From the NCBI RefSeq assembly GCF_000315015.1, contig NZ_BAEP01000062.1:1-64000 (forward strand): a stretch of 64,000 bases of DNA, in the 5' to 3' direction. Numbering within the stretch: position 1 is the first letter of the stretch; each line of letters opens with the position of its first letter. Both the position numbers and the translations under genes were made by a program. The notes beneath the pieces were generated by a model. That model did not search any database. It was given only the letters and a program-made list of their open reading frames with translations, and was not told the origin of the DNA. Of this stretch, positions 39,059-48,237 are shown piece after piece. The DNA is from Paraglaciecola mesophila KMM 241. GTDB taxonomy: Bacteria; Pseudomonadota; Gammaproteobacteria; Enterobacterales; Alteromonadaceae.

Positions 39059-40702
39059 ATGAAAAGAATTCAACTGGCCGCTATCCCGTTAATCAGCGCA
39101 ACTTTGTTTGCCTGTGGAGTAAATAGCGACAACACTTCTACGTCCAGTGCAGATAACGACTTTAGCCTTGCGTATCAGAACATTACAGATGCAACGCTCA
39201 AAGCACACACCAAAACTTTAGCCTCTGATGAATTTGAAGGGCGCTCACCCACCTCAAAAGGTGAGAAAGTCACTCTTGATTATCTAGTCAGCAACTTTAA
39301 GCAAATGGGCTATCAACCGGGTAACGGTGACAGCTACTTGCAAGCGGTTAATTTATTAGAAATGACCGCCTCACCGGACATGACCATGACCATAGGTGAC
39401 AATCAGTTCGCCTATAAAAAAGGCATGATTGCCTCAACAAAACGCGAGCAACAGCAAGTCAACGTGACTGACTCGGACGTGGTATTTGTTGGCTTTGGCG
39501 TTAACGCCCCAGAATACGATTGGAATGACTATGAGGGCCTTGATGTTAAAGGCAAAACAGTGGTAATTCTGGTCAACGACCCAGGCTTTGAGCGCCCTGA
39601 CAGCGGTAGATTTCAAGGTAAAACCATGACCTATTATGGGCGCTGGACTTACAAATACGAAGAAGCAAGCCGTCAGGGTGCAGCTGCAGCAATCATAGTG
39701 CATGAAACAGCCCCTGCATCTTACGGCTGGTCTGTGGTAGCAAATAGTTGGAGTGGTCCACAATACAGCTTAGTCAGCGAAAACGGCAATGCAGAGCGGG
39801 TTGCGGTAGAAGGCTGGTTATCGAATGATGCGGCAAAACAGGTTTTCTCGGCTGCCGGATTAAACTTTACCGAAGAAAAAGCCAAAGCCTTAAAAGGCCC
39901 CTATCACACTAGCCTAAAACAAAAAGCTTCAGTGACGGTAAACAGCACGATGAAAAAGTCGGTTAGCTACAACGTGATGGCGACCCTGCCTGGCTCAGAA
40001 ACACCTGACGAGCATGTCATTTACACTGCTCACTGGGATCACTTAGGTAAAGATGACAGCAAAGAAGGCGACAATATATACAACGGCGCCCACGACAATG
40101 CCACCGGTACCGCCAGCGCGCTTGCTATCGCCAGAGCCTATAAAGCGCTGAACTCGGCACCAAAACGCTCCGTCGACTTTCTTATTGTCACCGCTGAAGA
40201 ACAAGGCTTGTTGGGCTCACAGTACTATGCTCAGCATCCAATTATTCCGCTTAATAAGACAGTAGCGAATATTAATATGGACGCCATGAACGTTCTGGGG
40301 CGCACGAAAGATGTTTCAGTTGTTGGCATGGGCAAGTCAGAACTGGAGACCTACTTGGCTAAAGCCGCAGCGCGTCAAGACAGAACATTAACCCAAGAAT
40401 CACGCCCTGAGGCCGGCTCATATTATCGCTCGGATCATTTCAGCTTTGCCAAACAAGGGGTGCCAGCTTTGTATGCAAAAGGGGGAAACACCCCTATCGA
40501 TGAGCAAACCGCACAGTACAAAAAGCGCACTAAAGTATTGATTACAGGGTGTTATCACCAAGTTTGCGATCAATTCCGTGAAAACTGGGATTTTTCAGGT
40601 GTACGTGAAGATGCTCAACTGTTGTTCGAAGTAGGATATGACATTGCCCAATCGGCGGATTGGCCTAAGTGGAATGCCAGCAGCGAGTTTCAACGTAAGT
40701 AA
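39059..40702 (+). CDS. M28 family metallopeptidase, lipoprotein
   Basis: A 547-residue secreted peptidase from the ATG at 39059 (AGGTGA 8 bases before; a GTG four codons earlier is less likely). The signal peptide ends in the lipobox ATLFAC, so it is lipid anchored. A PA-domain insert (about 125-280) precedes the M28 zinc domain. Probable zinc ligands and catalytic residues are His in YTAHWDHLG, Asp in NGAHDNATG, the Glu pair in VTAEEQGLLGS, Asp in NINMDAMN and His in YRSDHFSFAK. It is probably an aminopeptidase that supplies amino acids from peptides at the cell surface. Confidence 0.9.
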   Translation: MKRIQLAAIPLISATLFACGVNSDNTSTSSADNDFSLAYQNITDATLKAHTKTLASDEFEGRSPTSKGEKVTLDYLVSNFKQMGYQPGNGDSYLQAVNLLEMTASPDMTMTIGDNQFAYKKGMIASTKREQQQVNVTDSDVVFVGFGVNAPEYDWNDYEGLDVKGKTVVILVNDPGFERPDSGRFQGKTMTYYGRWTYKYEEASRQGAAAAIIVHETAPASYGWSVVANSWSGPQYSLVSENGNAERVAVEGWLSNDAAKQVFSAAGLNFTEEKAKALKGPYHTSLKQKASVTVNSTMKKSVSYNVMATLPGSETPDEHVIYTAHWDHLGKDDSKEGDNIYNGAHDNATGTASALAIARAYKALNSAPKRSVDFLIVTAEEQGLLGSQYYAQHPIIPLNKTVANINMDAMNVLGRTKDVSVVGMGKSELETYLAKAAARQDRTLTQESRPEAGSYYRSDHFSFAKQGVPALYAKGGNTPIDEQTAQYKKRTKVLITGCYHQVCDQFRENWDFSGVREDAQLLFEVGYDIAQSADWPKWNASSEFQRK

Positions 40703-40730
40703 TTTTCTGCTGCTAAATTTCCCCATCAAA

Positions 40731-40772
40731 ACCGGTTGGTGAGTTTTTCAACCAACCGGTCATTTGCCTTTT
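40731..40772 (+). terminator. Stem-loop after the M28 peptidase gene
   Basis: A perfect 10-bp stem ACCGGTTGGT / ACCAACCGGT with a 10-base loop, followed by CATTTGCCTTTT. The T tract is broken but the position, 28 bases after the stop, fits a terminator. The remainder of 40773-41017 holds only AT-rich, promoter-like sequence. Confidence 0.65.
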
Positions 40773-41017
40773 ATCAGACGAAATTATGTTTGATTAATGC
40801 TAATAAACAGCCGTTAATCTAACTAATAGCCAACAAGTGTAAAAAAATTACAGTTTCCCCTTGCTTTTTTTTCTCATACTGGCAAATTCAAGGGCGCAAG
40901 AAAGTAATAATAAATACTATAACCAGCACTTTCCCCGCACGCATGTTTGGTTTTCAATGAAACCAAGCGAATCAGCTATATGAGTTAGTAACAAATAACC
41001 AAGAGAGAAGCCTTTTT

Positions 41018-42688
41018 ATGTGTGGTATTTTCGGCATTCTGGACATCAAAACTGATGTATCAGAACTTAGAACGCAAGCATTAGAACTTTCCAAATTACT
41101 GCGCCATCGCGGTCCTGACTGGTCAGGTGTATGGAATAATGATAATGCTATTTTGTGTCACGAGCGCTTAGCGATCGTTGACGTTGACAAAGGCGCGCAA
41201 CCACTTATCAGCCGAGATAATAATAATGTACTTGCCGTTAATGGTGAGATATACAACCACAAGGCTCTTGAGCAAAACCTCGCTCAACCATATGATTTTA
41301 GAACAAAATCTGACTGTGAAGTCATTCTTCCTTTGTATGAACAGCAAGGCGTTGAGTTTATCGACCAACTGCAAGGTATGTTCGCATTCGTACTGTACGA
41401 TCAAGCACAAGATGCCTACCTTATCGCTCGTGACCACATGGGCATTATTCCGTTGTACACAGGTTTTGACGAGCACGGCAACTTCTACGTAGCCTCTGAA
41501 ATGAAGTCATTAGTGCCTGTTTGCAAAACGGTACAAGAATTCCCTCCTGGGCATTACCTGTGGAGTAAATCAGGCGAGCTGAAAAAATACTATCAGCGCG
41601 ACTGGATGAATTACGAAAATATTAAAGACAACACCACTGACTTAAATGATTTAAAAGTAGCGTTTGAAAAATCAGTAAAGTCGCACTTGATGTCTGATGT
41701 GCCTTACGGCGTATTACTTTCAGGTGGTTTAGATTCATCATTAGTATCTGCTATAGCAGCTAAATACGTGGCTAAGCGTGTTGAAGACAATGACGAGTCT
41801 GATGCTTGGTGGCCGCGTTTGCACTCATTCGCTGTGGGTCTTGAAGGCGCGCCGGATTTAATCGCTGCACAAAAAGTAGCGGATATGATTGGCACTGTGC
41901 ATCATGAAGTACATTTCACCGTGCAAGAAGGCTTAGATGCCATTCGTGACGTGATTTACCACCTTGAAACTTATGATGTCACAACTATTCGTGCAGCCAC
42001 ACCTATGTACCTAATGAGCCGCAAAATCAAGGCTATGGGCATTAAAATGGTGTTGTCAGGTGAAGGCGCGGATGAAATTTTTGGTGGCTATTTGTATTTC
42101 CACAAAGCGCCAAATGCCAAAGAGTTCCATGAAGAAACCGTGCGTAAACTTGAGCGTTTACACATGTTTGATTGCGCTCGAGCAAATAAATCCACCTCAG
42201 CTTGGGGCGTAGAAGCACGCGTACCTTTCCTTGATAAAGAGTTCTTGGATGTAGCCATGCGCTTAAACCCACAAGACAAAATGTGTCTTGACGGCAAAAT
42301 GGAAAAATGGATTTTACGTAAAGCATTTGATAATGGTGAGTACTTGCCTGCTGAAGTGCTATGGCGTCAAAAAGAGCAGTTCAGCGATGGCGTAGGCTAT
42401 TCATGGATTGACTCGATTAAAGAAAAAGTTGAGCAAGACATCACTGATCAACAACTAGCGACGGCTGCGTTCCGTTTCCCTATCAACACACCGGATACGA
42501 AAGAAGGATACTACTTCCGTACTGTGTTTGAGTCTTTCTTCCCGCAAGAAAGTGCCGCACACTGTGTACCAGGTGGCAAGTCAATCGCCTGCAGTACAGT
42601 AGAAGCTCTTGAGTGGGATGCAAGCTTTAAAGGCAATGCTGACCCTTCAGGCCGAGCGATGCGAGATGTGCATAACCAAGCTAACTAG
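41018..42688 (+). CDS. asnB: Asparagine synthetase B (glutamine-hydrolysing)
   Basis: A 556-residue two-domain enzyme making asparagine from aspartate, ATP and glutamine. Met is followed by the catalytic Cys2 in MCGIFGI of the class II glutaminase domain (residues 1-200), with RHRGPDWSG and AVNGEIYNH. The synthetase domain has the pyrophosphate loop LLSGGLDSSL near residue 235 and VLSGEGADEIFGGY near 345. VEARVPFLDKEFLDVAM follows. Length matches E. coli AsnB (554). Monocistronic, with a UUCG-loop terminator. Confidence 0.96.
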   Translation: MCGIFGILDIKTDVSELRTQALELSKLLRHRGPDWSGVWNNDNAILCHERLAIVDVDKGAQPLISRDNNNVLAVNGEIYNHKALEQNLAQPYDFRTKSDCEVILPLYEQQGVEFIDQLQGMFAFVLYDQAQDAYLIARDHMGIIPLYTGFDEHGNFYVASEMKSLVPVCKTVQEFPPGHYLWSKSGELKKYYQRDWMNYENIKDNTTDLNDLKVAFEKSVKSHLMSDVPYGVLLSGGLDSSLVSAIAAKYVAKRVEDNDESDAWWPRLHSFAVGLEGAPDLIAAQKVADMIGTVHHEVHFTVQEGLDAIRDVIYHLETYDVTTIRAATPMYLMSRKIKAMGIKMVLSGEGADEIFGGYLYFHKAPNAKEFHEETVRKLERLHMFDCARANKSTSAWGVEARVPFLDKEFLDVAMRLNPQDKMCLDGKMEKWILRKAFDNGEYLPAEVLWRQKEQFSDGVGYSWIDSIKEKVEQDITDQQLATAAFRFPINTPDTKEGYYFRTVFESFFPQESAAHCVPGGKSIACSTVEALEWDASFKGNADPSGRAMRDVHNQAN

Positions 42689-42715
42689 TTTGTCATTGTC
42701 ATCAGCAAGAATTTA

Positions 42716-42738
42716 AAAACCGCTTCGGCGGTTTTTTT
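42716..42738 (+). terminator. Rho-independent terminator of asnB
   Basis: CCGC-TTCG-GCGG (42720-42731) with flanking A and T runs extending the stem. The stable UUCG tetraloop and the T7 tail make it a strong terminator. Confidence 0.92.
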
Positions 42739-42868
42739 GTGCCTGCTAATCTGTGAATCATGTATCAGTGGGAGTAAGGGGAAGTCTGTGAGTAGGTAAA
42801 ATACAAAAACAGCCATAAAAAAGGAGCTTACGCCCCTTCTTCACTCATTTATAAAATGACAATAGCAA

Positions 42869-43756
42869 TTAAAACGTCACTATTTCTTCATCAATTAAGT
42901 GACCTACGACTGGACTTTCTTGGGCATCAACAAAAGCCTTATCAATTGCTTTTGAACGGCCGCTTGTCACTTTACGGTAATTCGGATGAGTATAAATATA
43001 AGTCTGCTTCGACTTCAGTGCTTCCAGCACGCGCTGTGCAAGTACGCTAGCGGGTATGCCCGACTCTACCGCCAAGGTGGCAGCATTAGCCCCTGCTTGT
43101 AATTTCTTTTTATCTTGACGATCTGTGGGGGCAACCGTGTATTTTTCTTGGCGATTACGATGAGATTCGTGAATACGGGTTTTTACGAATGCAGGGCATA
43201 ACGCCGATACGTGAATATTGTGAGGTGCAAGCTCTACCGCCCAGCTTTCTGTCATTGACACCACGGCCGCTTTTGAGGCGCAGTACGCTCCGGCATAAGG
43301 CATCCCCAACATGCCGGCCATAGAGGCTACATTAACTACCCAGCCGCCTTCACCATGCTCTTTTATGGCGGGCACGCACGCCTGCGCACCGTACAAAACG
43401 CCCATGACGTTAACATCCATTACCCAGCGCCACGTTTCGTGTTCAGTATCTTCAATCTTACCGGGTATGCCGCCCACACCAGCATTATTAATCACCATAT
43501 GCACATTGCCATAAGTATCTTTTGCCCGAGCGACCACATCTTGCCATTGCTTATAGTCTGTCACGTCTAATTCGCAGGCTAGCACATTGACGCCCTTGTC
43601 TAGCAGCGACTGTCTAGATACCGCCAATGCCTTAATATCAATGTCGCCCATTACAATATTCATACCCTGTTTGCCTAAGGCTTCGGCTAAAGCGAGACCT
43701 ATCCCACCAGCAGCACCAGAGATGATGGCTGTTTTACCCATAAATTCAATCGACAT
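42869..43756 (-). CDS. Short-chain dehydrogenase/reductase
   Basis: A 295-residue classical SDR. The cofactor loop is ISGAAGGIGLALAEALG (about 13-29); an Asp at the end of strand 2 (VMGDID) suggests NAD preference. NNAGVGGIPG and the catalytic Ser and YCASKAAV tetrad (Tyr about 158, Lys about 162) are intact. The C-terminal region beyond 200 is longer than minimal SDRs. Substrate unknown. It faces away from acuI with a 376-base gap (43757-44132) in which I see no gene or distinct motif. Confidence 0.88.
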   Translation of the reverse strand: MSIEFMGKTAIISGAAGGIGLALAEALGKQGMNIVMGDIDIKALAVSRQSLLDKGVNVLACELDVTDYKQWQDVVARAKDTYGNVHMVINNAGVGGIPGKIEDTEHETWRWVMDVNVMGVLYGAQACVPAIKEHGEGGWVVNVASMAGMLGMPYAGAYCASKAAVVSMTESWAVELAPHNIHVSALCPAFVKTRIHESHRNRQEKYTVAPTDRQDKKKLQAGANAATLAVESGIPASVLAQRVLEALKSKQTYIYTHPNYRKVTSGRSKAIDKAFVDAQESPVVGHLIDEEIVTF

Positions 43757-44132
43757 TGCTATTCCTCATTCAATGGTGCCTAGCCGGTTCAAGCAATACC
43801 CGTCTGGCATGAAAACCCGCCCGCGTGATCTTCTTTGTATTTAGAGTAAATCTGCTTTTAAGATTTATATACTTTATTTGCCTAATTCACCTGACTTCAC
43901 CAGATGAATAGAAAATCCATATTAAAGGATGCTCTCAATGCTTCAGAATATCTGGTTTACCACTTGAATACTGAACACCTCCCCCAACATTTATTGGTAG
44001 CAAAAGTATCGTGGCGGCTGCATTAGCTGCTTATCGCTTTTATCGTTTAGTGACACTTATGCTTCACTCTAAATAGGCAGCAGCGTTGGTTCACTAGCCG
44101 TCTTCAATATTCATAACCGGAGTAATATCTTT

Positions 44133-45140
44133 ATGTCTCAGCCCAGTACCTTTACCGCTTTGCTTGTTGAAGAGCAAGATGACAAAACATTTAGCAAGCA
44201 TATCGTGCAGCGCAGCATCAGTGATTTACCAGACAATGATTTGCTTATTGAAGTGCACTACTCATCACTTAACTATAAAGATGCTATGTCCGCCAGCGGC
44301 AACAAACGCATTAGCCAGCACTTTCCGCACACACCGGGCATAGATGCCGCCGGCATCGTTATAAGCGACAAATCAGGCACGTTTAACGCAGGCGATGAGG
44401 TATTGGTGTTCGGGTATGACTTAGGCATGAACACTCCGGGCGGCCTTGGCCAAGTAATATCTATACCAGCTGATTGGGCAGTTGCCTGCCCTGAAAGCTT
44501 GTCGTTAAAAGAAGCCATGACATATGGTACTGGCGGACTTACCGCAGCGCTTTGCATCCAAAAACTTGAGCAAATGGGCGCCAAGCCCAGTGATGGCACT
44601 GTGGCAATAACGGGTGCTACCGGCGGTGTGGGCACAATTAGCATCGCACTACTCAAGCAATTAGGATATGAGGCGATAGCGTTTTCAGGAAAGCCCGAAC
44701 AATCAGATAAATTAAAAGCACTTGGTGCCAGTGAAATTCTGCACAGAGACAGTCTTTTAGAGGTTAAAGACGCCCTTGCAGGTAAGCCTACTTGGGCACA
44801 TGCCATTGATACCTTAGGGGGGGATTATCTAACGGGCTTGTTAAAACAGCTTAAGCCTGGCGGCGGCGTGGCTTCAGTAGGTTTAGCAGCCTCAGCTGAT
44901 ATTGCCATGAGTGTTATTCCTTTTATCACTCGCGGTATATCCCTACTGGGTGTCGACTCTGTGTATATTCCCTTAGAAGACAAGAAGCACATTTGGCAGC
45001 GGGTAGCGACCGACATGAAGCTACCTAATTTAGACAGCTATCAACAAGAAATTACCTTGAGCCAAACACCTGAATACTTGGATAAGTTCTTACAAGGCAA
45101 AGTGGTTGGCCGCTATGTGGTCAATGTAAAAGAGGCTTAA
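44133..45140 (+). CDS. acuI: MDR family quinone oxidoreductase / acrylyl-CoA reductase type
   Basis: A 335-residue medium-chain zinc-independent reductase of the YhdH/AcuI group. FTALLVEEQDDKTFSKHIVQRSISDLP is the typical opening. HFPHTPGIDAAGIV and VAITGATGGVGTISIALLKQLG (NADPH-binding Rossmann loop) are visible, and no structural-zinc cysteine cluster is present. In bacteria AcuI reduces acrylyl-CoA to propionyl-CoA in DMSP and 3-hydroxypropionate metabolism. The substrate here is inferred from family only. A terminator follows at 45221. Confidence 0.82.
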   Translation: MSQPSTFTALLVEEQDDKTFSKHIVQRSISDLPDNDLLIEVHYSSLNYKDAMSASGNKRISQHFPHTPGIDAAGIVISDKSGTFNAGDEVLVFGYDLGMNTPGGLGQVISIPADWAVACPESLSLKEAMTYGTGGLTAALCIQKLEQMGAKPSDGTVAITGATGGVGTISIALLKQLGYEAIAFSGKPEQSDKLKALGASEILHRDSLLEVKDALAGKPTWAHAIDTLGGDYLTGLLKQLKPGGGVASVGLAASADIAMSVIPFITRGISLLGVDSVYIPLEDKKHIWQRVATDMKLPNLDSYQQEITLSQTPEYLDKFLQGKVVGRYVVNVKEA

Positions 45141-45220
45141 GAAGAATAAAGAATACAGCAGTTGAGCGAGGTTTGGTATCAAGTATCGAATTGCGCCAAC
45201 GCTGCATTTTACGCACAAAG

Positions 45221-45254
45221 GGCACGGTGAAATATTCCACCGTGGCCTTTTTTT
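45221..45254 (+). terminator. Rho-independent terminator of acuI
   Basis: CACGGTG (45223-45229) pairs with CACCGTG (45238-45244) around an AAATATTC loop; GG/CC pairs extend it past a bulged G, and a run of eight T follows. Confidence 0.85.
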
Positions 45255-45317
45255 CATTGCCTATTTTTATGGGTTATTGCTAGTAACAGTGATACAAGAA
45301 ACCCCGCTCTACATCCG

Positions 45318-46211
45318 CTACTTTTCAGATCCAGATGCGAGATCGTCAAATTGATACCACAACTCTTTTCGTTCAAGAGGCGTCACAGACGGTAAAAAGC
45401 TATTTTCTAATTCAAATACATGCCTAGAAGACATCTTAGCCCTATTCAACTTGTCCTGAAATGTGCGCATAAAAAGCTCTTCAAATGAGCCATCGGCAAT
45501 GGCTTTTTCTAATCCTTGTTCTAATAAATTAGCCAGCGGTCTGCTCTTTTTATTGACGAAAAAGTACATAGCCTCTGGATATCGAATGGCGATTTCTTTC
45601 TCTACCATCAAATCAGCATTGTATGCAGGATTATCAATTTCATCCCATATCTCAACAACAGAGCGCGGAAAAAAGTCCCCTTGTGCACGGCGCAATAAAT
45701 TAAATAAGTTGCCATAAGAATTATCAGCAGTAACGTTGAATCCATTAGCTTGCAGCACCTTAGTATCGGGCCAGTCACGCCCTTGCACCGGGATAAGCTT
45801 TATGAGGTGCTCCAGTTTTTGAACATATTGAAAGCGCGCTGGCATATCGTCACGTATCAGCAACAAACGCCAGCCAATTAATCCTTTGTAAATGGGGATG
45901 CGGATCGGCAGAAGTTGTTGCTCTCGCTGCTTGTCCGTAACACTCCAAACAACGTTAACGTCACGGCTGTCCATCAAGCGTTTTAGGGCTTTATTTTGCA
46001 GCATGATGCGCTCTGATGGCATAAGGGAATACTGCACCCCTGTTTTCTCAAGTGCTAGCGAAAGAAGTTTCACTGGGTAATTAGAACGCTTGTCTGATTC
46101 AGACATCGGCTTAGGATAAGTGATGCGCCACGTTGCCCCATGCACTGTAAAAGACAACAACACGCTAAGCAGGATAATTAGTTTAGCCACTAACTTCGCT
46201 CTCATTATCAT
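45318..46211 (-). CDS. Periplasmic binding-protein-like protein
   Basis: A protein of about 297 residues. I start at the ATG 46211 (MIMRAKLVAKLIILLSVLLSFTVHGA), which yields a normal cleavable signal peptide; ATGs at 46205 and 46247 are alternatives, none with a clear Shine-Dalgarno. The mature part resembles the SBP_bac_3 fold: WRITYPKPMSESDKRSNYPVKLLSLALEKTG at the start and a late FFVNKKSRPLANLLEQGLEKAIADGSFEELF. No permease or ATPase gene is adjacent, so it is more likely an orphan sensor or solute-binding protein. It overlaps the upstream gene by about 29 bases and is probably coupled to it. Confidence 0.72.
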   Translation of the reverse strand: MIMRAKLVAKLIILLSVLLSFTVHGATWRITYPKPMSESDKRSNYPVKLLSLALEKTGVQYSLMPSERIMLQNKALKRLMDSRDVNVVWSVTDKQREQQLLPIRIPIYKGLIGWRLLLIRDDMPARFQYVQKLEHLIKLIPVQGRDWPDTKVLQANGFNVTADNSYGNLFNLLRRAQGDFFPRSVVEIWDEIDNPAYNADLMVEKEIAIRYPEAMYFFVNKKSRPLANLLEQGLEKAIADGSFEELFMRTFQDKLNRAKMSSRHVFELENSFLPSVTPLERKELWYQFDDLASGSEK

Positions 46212-46617
46212 TCGAGAAAAAGCTGAAAATAGATTTTCGATCATCATCTACTACAGCCACAATAATTTTCAAGGAGCCATCTTTTACTTGCTGCAAGGTA
46301 TAAGAGGTAGCACAGGTAAAAATAACCTGTTTGTCTTTATCTAAAAACTGCCAGCGCATTTTCAAAAAATGTAGCGAGTCAGACAAGCGGATCGCCTGAG
46401 TCAAATTAGGTTTATGGTATACAATTTCAGCTTCTTGTAACCGTTTCACCATCACATGGCAAGATTTCGCTAAATCTTCGCCATGAATAAATACGCGTTT
46501 GTCATGATCATTCATCACAACCGTGGGTAATAAGCAAAAATCAATTAAACGCTCCTCATCTCGACGATCAAGCGCGTGGGCATAGTCTTGTAAAAATTTT
46601 ATTGCATCACGTTGCAT
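46183..46617 (-). CDS. NTF2/SnoaL-like protein of unknown function
   Basis: A protein of 144 residues from the ATG at 46617 (AAGG 6 bases upstream). The first helix MQRDAIKFLQDYAHALDRRDEERLIDF, the strand pair around VVMNDHDKRVFIHG and the curved strands LHFLKMRWQFLDKDKQVIFTCATSYTLQQV give an NTF2-like cone-fold pattern. Such domains bind or convert small molecules, but no catalytic set is evident. It sits 13 bases after queE and overlaps the next gene, so queE, this gene and the binding-protein-like gene may be co-transcribed. Confidence 0.7.
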   Translation of the reverse strand: MQRDAIKFLQDYAHALDRRDEERLIDFCLLPTVVMNDHDKRVFIHGEDLAKSCHVMVKRLQEAEIVYHKPNLTQAIRLSDSLHFLKMRWQFLDKDKQVIFTCATSYTLQQVKDGSLKIIVAVVDDDRKSIFSFFSNDNESEVSG

Positions 46618-46630
46618 ATAAAAACCTTTG

Positions 46631-47311
46631 TTATTCAATTCCAATGAATTTGTGAGTTTGTAGAGATAGCCGCCAATTGCGGGCGATACAGGTTTTAATG
46701 CACAGTTCAGTTGCTCTTTTTTGTTGGCTTATAGGCTGCAAGTATATTAAGGGTTTTGGGTTGTCAGAGCCCACTAGCAGCGTCAATACATGTTCTAATT
46801 CTTCAATGTGCTTTTCCATGGCGACGGGATGTTTTATCTCGTTCGCACGGTGCATAGCACTTTTTAACACATCACGTTTACCTGGCATATTAACTTTGGG
46901 TGACACGGTCACCCACGTGTCAGGATGGGTCAAGATTTCATAGGTACCGCTGGTTTCAATTTGTACACTAAAACCATTTTCAATCAAAACACTAGAAAGA
47001 TTGGTTAAATCATACATACAAGGTTCGCCACCAGTAAGAATAATATTACTTGCTGTATATCCATGCTGCTCAAATAAGGCCAACAATTGCTCGGGAGTAT
47101 GTTCAAACCATTGCGCGGTATCTTCATTTTGCGCCATCACAACGGGCGCCGCTACTTTTAAGTTTTGGTCTATTTCCCAAGTGTGTTTTGTATCGCACCA
47201 AGGGCAGCCAACAGGGCAACCCTGAAGACGAATAAAAATAGAAGGCACACCAGTATGAGCGCCTTCTCCTTGCAGAGATTCAAAAACCTCGTTTATCTTG
47301 TATGTATTCAA
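46631..47311 (-). CDS. queE: 7-carboxy-7-deazaguanine synthase
   Basis: A radical SAM enzyme that converts 6-carboxytetrahydropterin to 7-carboxy-7-deazaguanine for queuosine in tRNA. I use the TTG at 47311 (AGGA 7 bases upstream), giving 226 residues, close to E. coli QueE (223), and the expected start NTYKINEVFESLQGEG. The frame is open up to 47419 but that part would run into the queC start. GCPVGCPWCDTKHTW has the Cys-x3-Cys-x2-Cys cluster, and ILTGGEPCMY the SAM glycine motif. It is divergent from queC, next in the pathway. Confidence 0.92.
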   Translation of the reverse strand: MNTYKINEVFESLQGEGAHTGVPSIFIRLQGCPVGCPWCDTKHTWEIDQNLKVAAPVVMAQNEDTAQWFEHTPEQLLALFEQHGYTASNIILTGGEPCMYDLTNLSSVLIENGFSVQIETSGTYEILTHPDTWVTVSPKVNMPGKRDVLKSAMHRANEIKHPVAMEKHIEELEHVLTLLVGSDNPKPLIYLQPISQQKRATELCIKTCIARNWRLSLQTHKFIGIE

Positions 47312-47410
47312 CAGCTTTCCTGTGGTTTTACTAAGGGTTATCTGGGATTTATCAACCGGATAGCTTAACATTAGCATCTTGAAACAGTCGATTATAGAGA
47401 AGTGGAACAA

Positions 47411-48067
47411 ATGGTACAAAAGGTGGTGGTAATTTTTTCAGGAGGCATGGATTCTTTTACCGTGCTGAATATGGCTGTCAAAGAGGGCTATGAAGTACAT
47501 GCCCTGTCTTTCAACTACGGACAGCGTCATAGCAAAGAATTAGATTACGCCAGTCGTGCCTGCAAAACCCTGGGGGTGGCTCATAAAATTATTGATATAT
47601 CCGCAATCAATGAGCTCATTGGTGGCTCGTCCCTTACCTCAGATGTAGATATCCCAGAAGGGCATTATGCCGAAGAGAGCATGAAGTCAACTGTGGTCCC
47701 TAATCGCAATATGATTTTATTATCCATGGCCGTAGGTTACGCCGTTTCATTGGATGCAAATAAGGTGTATTACGGGGCTCATTCAGGTGATCATGACATT
47801 TACCCTGATTGCCGCCCTGAGTTTGTTGAACGCATGAATGACGTCTGTGCAATTGCCAACTATGAAAAAGTGGAAATCGTGTCTCCCTTTTTGTATCAAA
47901 GTAAAATAGATATTTTAACCGCTGGGTTAAACATGGGACTGGATTATAACCTGACATGGACGTGTTATAACGGCCGAGAAAAGGCCTGTGGAAAATGCGG
48001 CGCCTGCCAAGAGCGCTTAGAGGCCTTTGAAAAAAATAACGCGAAAGACCCATTAGAATACGAATAA
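47411..48067 (+). CDS. queC: 7-cyano-7-deazaguanine (preQ0) synthase
   Basis: A 218-residue ATP-dependent amidoligase/nitrile synthase turning 7-carboxy-7-deazaguanine into preQ0. The ATG at 47411 is chosen; a GTG three codons upstream is possible. The PP-loop is [13 protein letters not shown] near the N-terminus. The zinc cysteines are in [22 protein letters not shown] near the C-terminus. The 99 bases between queE and queC must hold both promoters; no preQ1 riboswitch fold is obvious. Confidence 0.95.
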   Translation: MVQKVVVIFSGGMDSFTVLNMAVKEGYEVHALSFNYGQRHSKELDYASRACKTLGVAHKIIDISAINELIGGSSLTSDVDIPEGHYAEESMKSTVVPNRNMILLSMAVGYAVSLDANKVYYGAHSGDHDIYPDCRPEFVERMNDVCAIANYEKVEIVSPFLYQSKIDILTAGLNMGLDYNLTWTCYNGREKACGKCGACQERLEAFEKNNAKDPLEYE

Positions 48068-48098
48068 AAGCTAACCAGATTACGGGCTGTTATGACTC

Positions 48099-48118
48099 AG
48101 TGGGGATATTTCCCCACT
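48099..48118. terminator. Stem-loop between queC and the convergent LysR gene
   Basis: AGTGGGGA / TCCCCACT, a perfect 8-bp stem with a 4-base loop, lies 31 bases after queC and before the convergent gene. There is no T run on either side. Confidence 0.45.
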
Positions 48119-48237
48119 TAAAGCCTAATCAATTCGCTTGGGAATGCGTCAGTTTTGCACAATCAACACTTGCAGCAAAACTGCTTACTCAATCAGGTAA
48201 AAGCTTAATAAGAGCGGATTACCCGAATTACTAAAGC

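Noticed and set aside
44273-44806. 177-residue minus-strand open frame
   Set aside because: Shadow of acuI; no Shine-Dalgarno and no recognisable domain.
47312-47410. preQ1 riboswitch before queC
   Set aside because: No H-type pseudoknot pattern could be found in the short gap, and both queE and queC starts take most of the space.
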